DNA of 64,000 nucleotides from Mycolicibacterium aromaticivorans JS19b1 = JCM 16368 (GTDB lineage Bacteria; Actinomycetota; Actinomycetes; Mycobacteriales; Mycobacteriaceae), in contig NZ_JALN02000002.1 of the NCBI RefSeq assembly GCF_000559085.1, positions 62,001-126,000 on the forward strand. Direction: 5' to 3'. Below are positions 51,107 to 60,462 of this stretch, one piece after another. The notes beneath the pieces were generated by a model. The model did no database searches. It was not told the origin of the DNA and saw nothing but the letters and a program-made list of their open reading frames with translations. Every line of letters starts with the position of its first letter. Positions within the stretch are counted from its first letter, which is position 1. Made by a program: the position numbers and the translations under genes.

Positions 51107-51329
51107 ACACGCGCCACCAACGCGTGGGCTTCCCCCGGCGCAACGACTACTCATCATGTCGGCCACTCGGGCCACAATTGGCGAGTGCACGGCAAGGTCG
51201 GGGATGCGCCGGCGGAGCAGCAGATGGCCGGCTGCTCAACCTCGCCACGCCCAGCCGGTTCAACGACATCACCGCATGCAGCCGCCTAACCGTGATCGAG
51301 GCCAGCTGCACGGCCCATGGCACATACCA
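51107..51329. other. Non-coding or decayed DNA
   Basis: No start codon or motif seen. Confidence 0.35.
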
Positions 51330-51485
51330 GAAATCGGCCTAGTATCCGACCCACACGCTGTTCTGATCCGACCCGACGGTCACGTCGCCCAGGTCGATCT
51401 CGACGGCAGCGCCGCCAGACTCGACCAGGCTCTGACCGGATGGATCGGCATACCACAACAGAGCCAATCGCAGCCCGCTAAATGA
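51330..51485 (+). pseudogene. C-terminal remnant of an FAD-dependent aromatic hydroxylase
   Basis: Encodes HAVLIRPDGHVAQVDLDGSA and LDQALTGWIG, the thioredoxin-like tail that ends PheA/UbiH-type monooxygenases. Nothing earlier of the gene is left. The following 200 bp are plain. Confidence 0.5.
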
Positions 51486-51690
51486 TTTGGTCTCGGGCGC
51501 CTCATCTCGGCAGACCTACCCCACGACCAATATGCGGGAATCGAATATGCGGCTCTACCGGTAAAAGTCACCGTGTTCATCAGTTGAATCACTCGCTACC
51601 GTAGACGATTCCGGCATCTTCCGGGGCGCCGATGATTTCGGAACGTCGCGACATGCACACCGGGCCAACACATATGAGACGGCAGCGGTC

Positions 51691-52344
51691 TTAGCCTGGT
51701 AGGACGGTGACGTCGATGCTGTCGCTGTATTCGGCCCCGGAGTCCTGGTGGGCGGTCACGGTGACTCGGTAGTTGCCGGGCTGGCGCACGTCCATAGACC
51801 GCGAGTCGCTGCAGTTGGATGAGTCCTTGGCCTGGTCGGTGTTCGGCCCCTGGATCCGTACTGATGATGCGCATGCTCCGTTCACCCCGTAACCGTTGGC
51901 GGAGGCTGTCCAATCGACTCGGATGGAAAGGCTCCCGTTGTTGGAGGCGCGGTAGGTGTTAAGTCCGGTTTTCTGGTATGCCCATGTGTCTATTTGAATG
52001 CGATCCACAACCGGGATGGGCGGTGGCGCTTCGGAAGTCGTCGATGGCGGTGCCTGAGCGATAGGCGGCGGATCTTCTGCCGGCGGTCGTCCCGTCGTCG
52101 AGGGATAGGAGACGTCTGGCGGAGACCATGACGTTGTCGACGAAGGACCTGAGTTGGTTGTGCCCAGGGGCAAGGCGGGTGTCGAGGTCGACGTCGACGG
52201 GGTATCTCGACCTGTCAATCTGTCGATGAGTTGCAGTGAGTTGAGCAAGTTTCCGGGGACACCGAAAACGAGTGCGAGGATGGCGGCAAGCCCGCCGATG
52301 CCAATCGTCCAATTTCGCGCCGAGTGATTGGGGGGTTCGGTCAT
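51691..52344 (-). CDS. Membrane-anchored hypothetical protein with exported domain
   Basis: 217 residues. One N-terminal helix (WTIGIGGLAAILALVFGVPG) without a cleavage site, a long Pro/Ser/Thr linker, then a domain with WAYQKTGLNTYRASNNGSLS, two Cys pairs (GACASSV, SNCSDS) and TVTAHQDSGAEYSDSI. The last part looks Ig-like. Disulfides are expected outside the membrane. Function unknown. Confidence 0.72.
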   Translation of the reverse strand: MTEPPNHSARNWTIGIGGLAAILALVFGVPGNLLNSLQLIDRLTGRDTPSTSTSTPALPLGTTNSGPSSTTSWSPPDVSYPSTTGRPPAEDPPPIAQAPPSTTSEAPPPIPVVDRIQIDTWAYQKTGLNTYRASNNGSLSIRVDWTASANGYGVNGACASSVRIQGPNTDQAKDSSNCSDSRSMDVRQPGNYRVTVTAHQDSGAEYSDSIDVTVLPG

Positions 52345-52495
52345 GCCGAGGCCTCAACCTGGCTGTTTCCCCCGTTTGATGGTTCATGCGCGATCACAGG
52401 GAGATAGTAGACCGGGCATCGGCTGTTCAGTTTGCCGAAAGTCAGTAGAGGCGCGTTTTCGGTTGGTAACCAATCTCATGAGATAGCACACCTAG

Positions 52496-52633
52496 ACGCC
52501 GACGGAACTGGCGGTCATCGAGTTGGCGGCAGGTCTGGGCTGCACACCCGAACACGTCGACGACGTTCTGCGCGGCCATGGCGACCAGGAGCTACTCGCC
52601 CTGATCGAAAGCAACGCCTTGGCGCGGTGCTAA
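52496..52633 (+). CDS. Possible small protein, start unclear
   Basis: An open frame ends LAVIELAAGLGCTPEHVDDV, LRGHGDQELLALIES, with a TAA at 52631-52633 and good codon bias. It follows a TAG and has no ATG/GTG; an alternative start such as CTG or TTG would be needed. It could be the tail of a lost gene. Confidence 0.35.
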   Translation, partial: TPTELAVIELAAGLGCTPEHVDDVLRGHGDQELLALIESNALARC

Positions 52634-52693
52634 CGGGATACCGGCCGCCCTACCGTGAATCTCACGCACCACCAGGGAAGGGCCACGATCACG

Positions 52694-53002
52694 ATGACGG
52701 GTATGAACCGACCCTACACATTCGAGCTGGCCGCGCTCGCTCTCAACGGCGAAGACCTCGACGGCGTGCGCAGGACCGCTAAGTCCAACGGCGTCGCCGT
52801 CGCCGACCTGGAACGAGCGACCGCCGTTCTGCGGGTCCTGCAGCAGGGCGGCGAAGATCCCGACGACTTTGTGTTGCGCGAGTACATTCTCGACGGCTGG
52901 CTGAAGGGCTACCTTCCGCTGGATGTCCAGGCCGGCGACCCGACGTTGAACACCTGGCGCTTGGGTCAGCTCGCCGAGGCCCACTACAGCGAGCGGTCAT
53001 GA
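52694..53002 (+). CDS. Hypothetical protein upstream of the nuclease
   Basis: 102 residues from ATG 52694 behind AGGGAAGGG; a GTG at 52655 is also possible. Reads FELAALALNGEDLDGVRRTA, VADLERATAVLRVLQQGGED and FVLREYILDGWLKGYLP. All-helical, acidic, cytosolic; no family named. The nuclease start overlaps its stop by 4 bp. Confidence 0.62.
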   Translation: MTGMNRPYTFELAALALNGEDLDGVRRTAKSNGVAVADLERATAVLRVLQQGGEDPDDFVLREYILDGWLKGYLPLDVQAGDPTLNTWRLGQLAEAHYSERS

Positions 53003-53554
53003 CCCACGTCGGTGGACCACTGGCGCGGCCTCGTCGCGCGGTGGCCTCGATCACGCTTGCAGCATCGGCTCTGGTCGGTTCGGCGTGCTCTTCCTCGCAC
53101 GCTAACCCCGACACCACCACAGCCACGGGTACTGTGCGTGGTGGATGGTGACACCGTCGATGTCGTCGATGACACCCATGGCCGGCTGCGTATCCGTGTG
53201 TTGGGCATCGACAGTCCCGAGGTGCACAGGCCGGGCTACAGCATCGGATGCTGGGGCCCACAGGCCAGCGAGTTCGCGCGGAACATCCTCACTGGTCAAC
53301 AGGTAGCCATCGTCACCGATCGAACTCAAGACGCCCACGATCGCTACGGTCGCACCCTTGCTTATCTGGATAGGCCAGGCAGCTGGGATTTTTCGGTCGA
53401 GGCCGCACGCGCCGGTGCTGCACGGTCCTACATCTACGGCCACCGCCCGGCAGCCCGCATACCGCAGATCGGGGCCGCAGAAAGCGAAGCCAGGCAAGAC
53501 CGCCGCGGATTGTGGGGGCCGTCGTGCAGCGGACACCCGAGTCGGTCCCCGTGA
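52999..53554 (+). CDS. Staphylococcal-nuclease-like lipoprotein, frameshifted as sequenced
   Basis: From ATG 52999 the first frame gives a lipoprotein signal (VASITLAASALVGSACSSSH, lipobox Cys). The nuclease domain lies in the next frame: VVDGDTVDVVDD, RIRVLGIDSPEVHRPG, AHDRYGRTLAYL, ARAGAARSYIY, with the Arg and Asp/Glu of the SNase site. One base off near 53115-53150 separates them. With it corrected this is a secreted, membrane-tethered thermonuclease. The frame open from 53012 has a poor N-terminus. Confidence 0.8.
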
Positions 53555-53663
53555 ACTAGCCCTATCTGCAACGGTATTCATACCGACTACTTGCGGGCGA
53601 CTTTGCGACTGGAGCGCCGAAGCTTTGGCGGACACGCCTTCGGCGTGACTGATGACGCCGTTG
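53555..53663. terminator. Hairpins after the nuclease gene
   Basis: Two small stem-loops: CGCCGAAGCTTTGGCG (about 53615-53630) and CACGCC-TTC-GGCGTG (53633-53647), the second followed after 16 bases by TTTT. Terminator-like. Confidence 0.4.
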
Positions 53664-53862
53664 TTTTGCCTTCTGGCCCACTCATTTTGTGGCCGCGGCT
53701 TGGCCGCGGAAGGCCATCGGCCTCCGCTGCGCTCCGGGCCCTGCGGGCTCGCAGAACTGTTCCCAAGCGTGTTCGCTGCGCTCACGGGAAAACTTCTGCG
53801 CCCGAGACCTTCCCGCTCACCTGCGCCACTGGCCACCAATTCGTTTTCGCCAGACGGCAAAA
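53664..53862 (+). ncRNA. Structured leader upstream of the parB-like gene
   Basis: A ~200-nt block closed by long-range complementary arms TTTTGCCTTCTGG (53664-53676) and CCAGACGGCAAAA (53850-53862), 12 of 13 paired. Inside are further hairpins: GGCCGCGGCTTGGCCGCGG, AAGGCCATCGGCCT, and an arm pair GCGTG...CACG. It ends about 52 bp before the ATG. It could be a regulatory RNA leader, a structured plasmid locus, or an origin-like DNA element. No family recognised. Confidence 0.45.
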
Positions 53863-53914
53863 GAACGGGCGGCCCGACCCGGGGTGCCCGCGTTAGCGAG
53901 GAAGGTCACCAAAC

Positions 53915-55639
53915 ATGTCAACCACCACCGACAACACCACCGAGCAGGTCGCCGGGTCCGTCGAGTACATCGATCCGCAGGTCCTGGAGCTCGAAGACAA
54001 CGTCCGCGATCACGTCGAGCTGGACAAGGACTTCCTGGCCAGCCTGCGCGAGTTGGGCGTCATCGTCCCCATCCTGGCCGTACGCGACGCCGAAGGACGC
54101 ACCTACGTCCGCGAAGGCCAGTGCCGCACCCTTGGAGCCCGCGAGGTCGGGCTGACCAGCGTGCCGGTCTACGTGCTGCCCGCCGGGGCCACGAACGACG
54201 ACACCGCCACCGTTGAGCGGATCGTGCAGCAGATGGTCGCCAACGAGCAACGGCACGGGCTGAAAAACTCCCAGCGCGCCCGCGCCATCCAGCAGATGCT
54301 CGACACCGGTATGTCGGCCACCAAAGTCGCCAAGAAGCTGTCCATGCGCCGCGAAGACGTCAAAGCCGCTGGCGCGGTGTCGAAATCGACGGCAGCCCTC
54401 GACGCACTCGATGGCGGTCAACTCGACTTCACCCAGGCCGAAGTGCTGGCCGAATTCGAAGATAACGACGATGCCGTTGAGCGACTTCTGCGCGCGGCTC
54501 ATTACGGCGGCAACAACTTCGAGCACACAGTCTCAACCCTGCGCTCAGAGCGCGAAGTCAATGCGCTCATCGCGACGGCGGAAAAGAATTACACCGAACG
54601 CGGCTACACGATCCTGCCGGATCGGCCGCGCTGGTCGGACCTGGCCGCAGTCTCGCTGGCCTACCTGCGCACCGGTGACGACGGCGAAGTGCCCGCCGAT
54701 GTGGAGAAGAAGCCCGAACACTGGGCGGTCTACCTGGCCGAGGACTACGCCTACGTCGACGCCACGACCGGGGAACCGGTCGCCGACAGCGAACTTGACC
54801 CCGACACCGAATACGACGAGGACACCGAAGCGGCCGAAGGGTTGCGCCACTACTCGACCGTCACCGAGAAGACCGTGATCGTCCCGGAGTGGTACTGCAC
54901 GGACTACGCGGGAGCCGGTCTCGCTCTGTCCCGGTCGCTGCAGGGTGTCGCCTCGCGCCAGGGCGCACCGGCAACCGAGGGCGACGACGACTCCCCCGAG
55001 GCCATCGCTGAGCGGGAAGCCGCACAGCAGGAAGCCGAACGCCGCGAACGACGAAAGGTGTTGGTACTCAACCGCCTCGGCGCTGCCGCCGAGAGTGTGC
55101 GACGCGACTACGTGGTCAAGCTGTTGGCCCGCAAGACCGCCCCCAAGGGAGCCGCCACGTTCGTGGCGCACTGCCTAACCCGCGATCCCTACATCCTCAG
55201 CCAGAACCACGGGTCGAGCCTCACCGCCGAGCTGCTCGGCGTCAAGGACGAGCGCGCGGTGCGCGCGCTGGTCAACGAGTTCTCCACCAACATCGACCCA
55301 CGGGCCCAGGTGATCAGCCTGGCCGTGGTCCTGGGCGCACTGGAGGCCCGCACCGATAAGAGCGCCTGGCGCAACGCCCGCACCGGCATCACCGGCACCG
55401 CGTCCTACATCGCGTCCACCGTGGGCTCGGATGCCTACCTGCAGTTCCTCATCGACAGCGGCTACCAGCCCAGTGAAATTGAAAAGGTCATCGTCGGCCA
55501 GCGCACCGCCGATGCCGTCTACGACGAGGCGACCCAGGAGAGCTGGGCGCACCGGGTGGTGGGGCCCAGACCTGGCCCCACCACCCCCACTCCCGAATCA
55601 CCCCGCGCGCAACACCGCCGGCGGACGGAGAAATGGTAG
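53915..55639 (+). CDS. ParB/Spo0J-like nuclease-fold DNA-binding protein
   Basis: 574 residues. A ParB N-terminal domain: LELEDNVRDHVELDKDFLAS, GVIVPILAVRD and VREGQCRTLGAREVGL (CTP/DNA motif in VREGQCR). Then a helix-turn-helix region (MSATKVAKKLSMRREDVKAA) and a long acidic middle and C-terminal part not found in partition ParB. No ParA is nearby, so it may be a plasmid ParB-family regulator rather than a partition protein. RBS GAGGAAGG at 53900. Confidence 0.85.
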   Translation: MSTTTDNTTEQVAGSVEYIDPQVLELEDNVRDHVELDKDFLASLRELGVIVPILAVRDAEGRTYVREGQCRTLGAREVGLTSVPVYVLPAGATNDDTATVERIVQQMVANEQRHGLKNSQRARAIQQMLDTGMSATKVAKKLSMRREDVKAAGAVSKSTAALDALDGGQLDFTQAEVLAEFEDNDDAVERLLRAAHYGGNNFEHTVSTLRSEREVNALIATAEKNYTERGYTILPDRPRWSDLAAVSLAYLRTGDDGEVPADVEKKPEHWAVYLAEDYAYVDATTGEPVADSELDPDTEYDEDTEAAEGLRHYSTVTEKTVIVPEWYCTDYAGAGLALSRSLQGVASRQGAPATEGDDDSPEAIAEREAAQQEAERRERRKVLVLNRLGAAAESVRRDYVVKLLARKTAPKGAATFVAHCLTRDPYILSQNHGSSLTAELLGVKDERAVRALVNEFSTNIDPRAQVISLAVVLGALEARTDKSAWRNARTGITGTASYIASTVGSDAYLQFLIDSGYQPSEIEKVIVGQRTADAVYDEATQESWAHRVVGPRPGPTTPTPESPRAQHRRRTEKW

Positions 55640-56052
55640 CGACGTGAGCTTCTCGCACATTCCAGCATTGACCGGAAAGAACCTACGCGCAAGGCCACGT
55701 GACCGCCGTAAACGGCTCGAAAAGCTTCCCGTTGCTGTTCGTAAAGCACGACTAACGCGGAAAGGAAACCTTTCGCCCGGACCTATGCACTCCGGTTTAT
55801 ATCCGGTCACTGACAATGCTTCGAGAAGCGCCAAAATAATAGTCAGCAGAATGACACCAAGCGATCGATACCACCTTCCTGGAGGAAGAGCACAAAGAAG
55901 CCTCTACCTGGGGCGAAACTCGATAGCACGACATCGGTAAAAACCGGTACAAAACACGCCAAAATTGCCAAATAATATTTCGCAGAGGCGTTGCCGACCG
56001 TTAAAACAGAATATAGAATTGACCTATGACCAGCACCGATAAGGAGACGGAT
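55640..56052. promoter_or_regulatory. AT-rich promoter region before nrdH
   Basis: Clearly lower GC than the flanks, especially 55830-56030. No gene. A possible promoter is TTGCCG (about 55992) with TATAGAAT (about 56013). A GCTTCGAGAAGC hairpin lies at about 55819-55830. Confidence 0.35.
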
Positions 56053-56319
56053 ATGAACGTCATCACCGTTTACACAAAGCCCGCCTGTGTGCAGTGCAAT
56101 GCCGTATTCGGAATCCTCGATAAAGAGGGCATTCCGTACGAGAAGATCGACTTGTCGACCGACAATGAGGCGCGCGATTACGTCATGTCTCTGGGATACC
56201 TGCAGGCACCCGTGGTGTACGCCGGGCCCAACGAGCACTTCGCCGGATTCCGGCCCGACCGGCTCAAGGCCCTCAAAAATGGAGCAATATTGTCATCTGA
56301 TGCAACATTGGTTGGCTAG
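56053..56319 (+). CDS. nrdH: NrdH-type glutaredoxin
   Basis: 88 residues from ATG 56053 behind AAGGAGA. VYTKPACVQCNAVF carries the CxxC and APVVYAG the cis-Pro; HFAGFRPDRLKAL is the NrdH signature. Supplies electrons to class Ib ribonucleotide reductase; no nrdE/F here. NrdH proteins usually end soon after RPDRLKAL, but here 10 further residues follow into a repeat-rich border with the recombinase cassette. Confidence 0.88.
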   Translation: MNVITVYTKPACVQCNAVFGILDKEGIPYEKIDLSTDNEARDYVMSLGYLQAPVVYAGPNEHFAGFRPDRLKALKNGAILSSDATLVG

Positions 56320-56321
56320 CA

Positions 56322-57557
56322 ATGTTGTCTGTTGTAGCAGCTCAGGCGTTGGGGGGTGAGACCTCGACGCTGGTAGTCGATGGTCAACACCGGTCCAAAG
56401 TCTGGTGCATCAACGATGCATCTGTTACAACAGGGCTTGTGACTAGCGATGCCGATGGCGTAGCCCGCCGGATGTTGGCGCCCAATGTTGTTCAGCTTGA
56501 TCCGCAACGCGCGGTGCTTGAAGCGATGTTGGAGGGCTGGGAGAACCAGCAACGGGCCCGGTTCCTGAAGGACTCCACGATCGTGCCCCGGCGTCGGCTG
56601 GTGCGTCGGTTTGTGGAGTTCTCTGGCTTGTATCCGTGGCAGTGGACGCCTTCTGAGGGTGAGGCGTGGATTAGTGAGTTGCGTTCTGGTTCAACGCCGT
56701 TGCGGCTATCGACCGCACGTAATTACGAGATCGATATCCGGATGTTTTGCGAGTACTTGCTTGATCCGCGGTACGGCTGGATCGCGGAGTGCACGCAGCA
56801 GTTCGGTGAAATTCCCCAGCAGGTCTTTCACGAGGACAACTCGATTGTCCATGTCGGGGACTACGAAGGTGATCCGTCCCGGCGTCCGCTGACCTATGAC
56901 GAGGTTCAGGCGCTCTTCGATGCCGCTGATGCCCGAGTCGGCACCATCCGTGCCCGCGGCCGCAAGGGCGCACGAACAGCCTTGCGTGACGCAGCGATGT
57001 TGAAGTTCTGCTACGCCTTCGGTTTACGTCGGCGCGAGGTCGTCCATATCGACGTTGTTGATCTGCGCCGTAATTCAAAGATGGACGACTTCGGCAGGTT
57101 TGGCGCGGTGTCGGTTCGGTACGGCAAGGCCTCGCGCGGTGGAGCGCCCAAGCGACGCACCGTACTGACGATTCCGGAGATGAGCTGGATCGTTGAAATC
57201 CTCGATCACTACATGACTGATGTGCGACCGCTGTTTCCCAGCGAGAAGCGCCCGGCATTGTGGTTGACCGAGCGGGGATCACGAGTCGGCATGCGGACGC
57301 TCAATGAAGCGTTTTGCACCGCGCGCGATGAAGCCGGCATTGACCCAACACTGGACCTACATTCGTTGCGTCACTCGTACGTGACTCACCTAGTTGAGTT
57401 CGACTACCCGGAACGATTCATCCAAGAGCAGGTTGGTCACTCGTTCTCCTCGACGACCGCCATCTATGTCGGCGTGTCAAACGAGTACCGCAATCGCCTT
57501 TTGTCCCAATCGATGCACTCCCGCTACGGCACCGAGCTCGGGGGGTCATCACGATGA
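56322..57557 (+). CDS. Tyrosine recombinase, first gene of a recombinase cassette
   Basis: 411 residues. SAM-like N-terminal domain, then a catalytic domain with Arg in FGLRRREV, LHSLRHSYVTH (His-x-x-Arg-His), QVGHSFSSTTAIYVG (His and Tyr nucleophile). It should cut and rejoin DNA. It starts 3 bp after nrdH and is coupled by an ATGA overlap to the next gene. Gene order with the next three is fixed by overlaps, so they act as a unit. Confidence 0.9.
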   Translation: MLSVVAAQALGGETSTLVVDGQHRSKVWCINDASVTTGLVTSDADGVARRMLAPNVVQLDPQRAVLEAMLEGWENQQRARFLKDSTIVPRRRLVRRFVEFSGLYPWQWTPSEGEAWISELRSGSTPLRLSTARNYEIDIRMFCEYLLDPRYGWIAECTQQFGEIPQQVFHEDNSIVHVGDYEGDPSRRPLTYDEVQALFDAADARVGTIRARGRKGARTALRDAAMLKFCYAFGLRRREVVHIDVVDLRRNSKMDDFGRFGAVSVRYGKASRGGAPKRRTVLTIPEMSWIVEILDHYMTDVRPLFPSEKRPALWLTERGSRVGMRTLNEAFCTARDEAGIDPTLDLHSLRHSYVTHLVEFDYPERFIQEQVGHSFSSTTAIYVGVSNEYRNRLLSQSMHSRYGTELGGSSR

Positions 57558-57889
57558 GACAGATGGATTACGTGTGGCATCTGCGCATGAAGATGGCCGA
57601 GCGTGGAATGTTCTCGACCACGGATCTGCAACCGCACCTAGCCGATCGTGGCGTGTCTTTGTCGCGGGAGCAGACCTATCGCCTAGTAACCGGCCAGCCG
57701 CAGCGATTGAGCATGGACATTCTCGTCGCATTGTGCGACATCTTGGAGTGCACTCCAAACGACTTGATCGAGCCGCGAATCAACGAGGTTGCGAGACGTA
57801 AGGCGGTTGGAGGTCAAGACTCCACCGGCAAGGTCACTCCGATTAAGCCGCGACGCACCACAATCCGCAGACCAGGCGGTGCCTCATGA
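57554..57889 (+). CDS. XRE/Cro-type helix-turn-helix protein of the recombinase cassette
   Basis: 111 residues. DLQPHLADRGVSLSREQTYR and MDILVALCDILECTPNDLIE form a Cro/C1-type domain, the short kind ending in a LxCTPxDLI motif. A basic C-terminus follows. Four-base overlaps on both sides. It probably represses the cassette or acts in its recombination complex. Confidence 0.88.
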   Translation: MRQMDYVWHLRMKMAERGMFSTTDLQPHLADRGVSLSREQTYRLVTGQPQRLSMDILVALCDILECTPNDLIEPRINEVARRKAVGGQDSTGKVTPIKPRRTTIRRPGGAS

Positions 57890-59769
57890 GCGTCGTGGCA
57901 CCCCCCAAGCACACTTGTGTGCGCTGCGGTCGACTCGCGCAACGGGCCGCCCGCACCCCGGATGGCGGAGTCTGCAAACGCTGCTACCGTAACGACCCGC
58001 AGCGGATGGAAACTTGCGCCAGCTGCGGGCGAAATAAGGTGCCCTCTACACGGCAAGCGGACGGTAAAGCATTGTGCGGCAGCTGCGCTCGCCCGAAACA
58101 TGTCTGCTCGGGCTGCGGTCGTCTTGATCACGCTAAATCGATGACCGTCAAGGGCCCGCTATGCCAGCGCTGCTACAAAGCCCCGATGCGTGCTTGCGGC
58201 AAGTGCGGCAACGTGCGTCCGATCGCCGCTCGCGTTCAGCTCGGGGACACTGATCTTTGCAAGAGCTGCGTGCAGTCTCCGGACGCGCAGTGCGGTCTAT
58301 GCGGGAAAACACGTCCTACCCACGCGCATTGGCCGCTCGGACCGGTGTGCTTCTCGTGCTATAAGCGTTCAACGAACCATCCCGACGTCTGCTCGAGTTG
58401 CGGCCATACCAAAGTCCTTATCGGCCACACCCCGGCAGGCGAATTGGCTTGCGGGCCGTGCGCGGGCAGTCTCACCGACTACGTCTGCGCCACTTGCGAT
58501 CAAGGCGGCCCGCAGCACTACGAAGGCACCTGCCTGAGCTGCTCGATTCGACGACTGACTGAAGAGCTGCTCACCGCAGAAGATGGCTCGATTCGTGAGG
58601 GCCTGGACATGTTGCCCGACCTGCTTGCTCGTCGTGGCCGGCCCGCCTCGACGCTGCGTTGGCTAATCAAAGCGCGCACTCAAGAAGCATTGCGCTTCTT
58701 GGCCACTGCGGAAGGTGCCCTCACCCACGCGACCGTCGATGCGTGCCCGCCCGGCCAAGCCCGCCACTATCTGCGGGCCCTGCTGGTCGAAGCCAACGTC
58801 TTGACGCGGCGCGACGAGCCGATCGAGCGGCTCGAAACATGGATTGACGAATTTACCGCCTCCCTGGCTCCGCGCCACGCTGCGCTGCTGGAACCCTATG
58901 CACGATGGGGCATTTTGCGCACAGCACGACGCCGGGCCGCTCGGCGAGGATTTACTGCCAACGCTGCCGATTCGAGCCGCGAGCGGATCCGGCTGGCGCT
59001 GCGACTCATCGAGCACGTGGAATCATCCGGGCATCGAATCGGTGACCTCACCCAAACGATGCTCGACGACTGGACAGCAGGAGACCGCAACCGCAGTCGC
59101 CGGATAAAGGGCTTTGTCGCGTGGCTCAACAAGCGTGGCATCGTCGAAAACGTCACGCTCGCACGCGGATCACAGGTGCCGCCGAGTGAGATCAGTGACG
59201 AACAAGACCACCGGGGTCAGATCGCCAAGCTGCTTGACGAGCACTGCGGTATCGAACTCCAAACCAGAGTCGCTGGACTGCTCGTGCTGCTCTACGGAGC
59301 GAAACTGGTCAACATTCAGCGTCTGACCACCGCACACGTCACCTCGACGGGCCCGTGCACACAGCTCACACTCGTCAACCATCCAATTGAATTGCCCGAG
59401 TCTGTCGCAACGCTCGTCAACCGACTCACACAACAGGCATCCCAGAACCCACGCGCACAAACGCCTGACAGCGACGCCCACTTCCTCTTTCCCGGCGCCC
59501 GCGCACACGAACCCATCCATACCCGCACTCTCAGCGTGAAACTCGCGGAAGCCGGCGTCCCGAGTCGACTAGGCCGCAATTACGCCATGGTTGCTCTCAC
59601 CAGCGACCTCCCGGCAGCCATTGTCGCCGCACAGCTCGGCCTCAGCGCCTCCGCGACAACTCAGTGGGCCAAGTTCGGCCAACGAGACAGAACTGAATAC
59701 CTACTCGCGCGGCGCAAATCAGAAACAGAACCGACACAGTCCTTCAGAGAGCACCACAGCTATGTCTAA
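57886..59769 (+). CDS. Zinc-ribbon-rich protein with a degenerate tyrosine-recombinase domain
   Basis: 627 residues. The first ~225 hold 14 CxxC pairs (CVRCG, CKRC, CASCG, CGSC and so on), enough for seven zinc ribbons. A helical middle follows. The last ~200 residues trace a tyrosine-recombinase fold with lost chemistry: LLYGAKLVNIQRL has Lys where the first catalytic Arg belongs, LGRNYAMVAL lacks the His of HxxRH, and TTQWAKFG has Trp near the Tyr site. It probably binds DNA and assists the active recombinase. Overlaps the next gene. Confidence 0.85.
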   Translation: MSVVAPPKHTCVRCGRLAQRAARTPDGGVCKRCYRNDPQRMETCASCGRNKVPSTRQADGKALCGSCARPKHVCSGCGRLDHAKSMTVKGPLCQRCYKAPMRACGKCGNVRPIAARVQLGDTDLCKSCVQSPDAQCGLCGKTRPTHAHWPLGPVCFSCYKRSTNHPDVCSSCGHTKVLIGHTPAGELACGPCAGSLTDYVCATCDQGGPQHYEGTCLSCSIRRLTEELLTAEDGSIREGLDMLPDLLARRGRPASTLRWLIKARTQEALRFLATAEGALTHATVDACPPGQARHYLRALLVEANVLTRRDEPIERLETWIDEFTASLAPRHAALLEPYARWGILRTARRRAARRGFTANAADSSRERIRLALRLIEHVESSGHRIGDLTQTMLDDWTAGDRNRSRRIKGFVAWLNKRGIVENVTLARGSQVPPSEISDEQDHRGQIAKLLDEHCGIELQTRVAGLLVLLYGAKLVNIQRLTTAHVTSTGPCTQLTLVNHPIELPESVATLVNRLTQQASQNPRAQTPDSDAHFLFPGARAHEPIHTRTLSVKLAEAGVPSRLGRNYAMVALTSDLPAAIVAAQLGLSASATTQWAKFGQRDRTEYLLARRKSETEPTQSFREHHSYV

Positions 59770-60430
59770 CCCCGCCCAACTATTACATGCCAAGTTCCTC
59801 AGCTGGCGCGGCCCACAGAACGTCAATGCTGCCTCGGCTCGCGGACTGAACGGTCAAAATTGGGACGACCACACGTTGGCGATCAGTCATCTCAGAGAGA
59901 TCGAAGAACTTATCGGGCTCCTGGAAAGCCAGGGCCGCAACATGCGAGTCGCCCGAGAGGCCGTCCCAACGTGGTATCAGGTCGTTTTCTCATTCAGCGG
60001 GGGCTGGCAGGGTCAGGGAACCGCCACGATCGACCAAACCAGCCTGAACACTCTCGAAATGCTTGCTGAGCGCCTGGAAGACGTAGTACCGACCCTTGAA
60101 GCCGACGGCATCGACAGGATCAACGGCTACATTGAGAGCGTCGCTGAAACTTTGAAAAGCGACCCCTCTATCCCAGCACCACTGCGTGCTCACATCAACG
60201 ACGTCATCGCTCACGTCCGCTGGTGCACCCAGAATTACGCCACAGTCGGTGATTTCAGCCTTCAAGACGCACTCGAACGTCTCGCAGGCGCCGTCGTACG
60301 CGGCGCCGCCAACAGCACCGACAAAAGCAAATGGAAGAGCGCAGTCAACAACATCGTCTGGCCCTTCGCCGTCAACATGATGGCCGCCCTACCCGCTGCG
60401 GAATTAGTAGCGCTAGTAACAGGTCACTGA
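59762..60430 (+). CDS. Fourth gene of the recombinase cassette, unknown
   Basis: 222 residues from ATG 59762, 8 bp inside the previous gene. LLHAKFLSWRGPQNVNAASA, then a long helical stretch (LREIEELIGLLESQGRNMRV) and VRWCTQNYATVGDFS, AVNNIVWPFAVNMMAALPAA at the C-terminus. No family recognised. The tail's last helix is hydrophobic. The overlap links it functionally to the recombinases. Confidence 0.78.
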   Translation: MSNPAQLLHAKFLSWRGPQNVNAASARGLNGQNWDDHTLAISHLREIEELIGLLESQGRNMRVAREAVPTWYQVVFSFSGGWQGQGTATIDQTSLNTLEMLAERLEDVVPTLEADGIDRINGYIESVAETLKSDPSIPAPLRAHINDVIAHVRWCTQNYATVGDFSLQDALERLAGAVVRGAANSTDKSKWKSAVNNIVWPFAVNMMAALPAAELVALVTGH

Positions 60431-60462
60431 AACAAAAATGCACACAACAGAGGAGGAAATCC

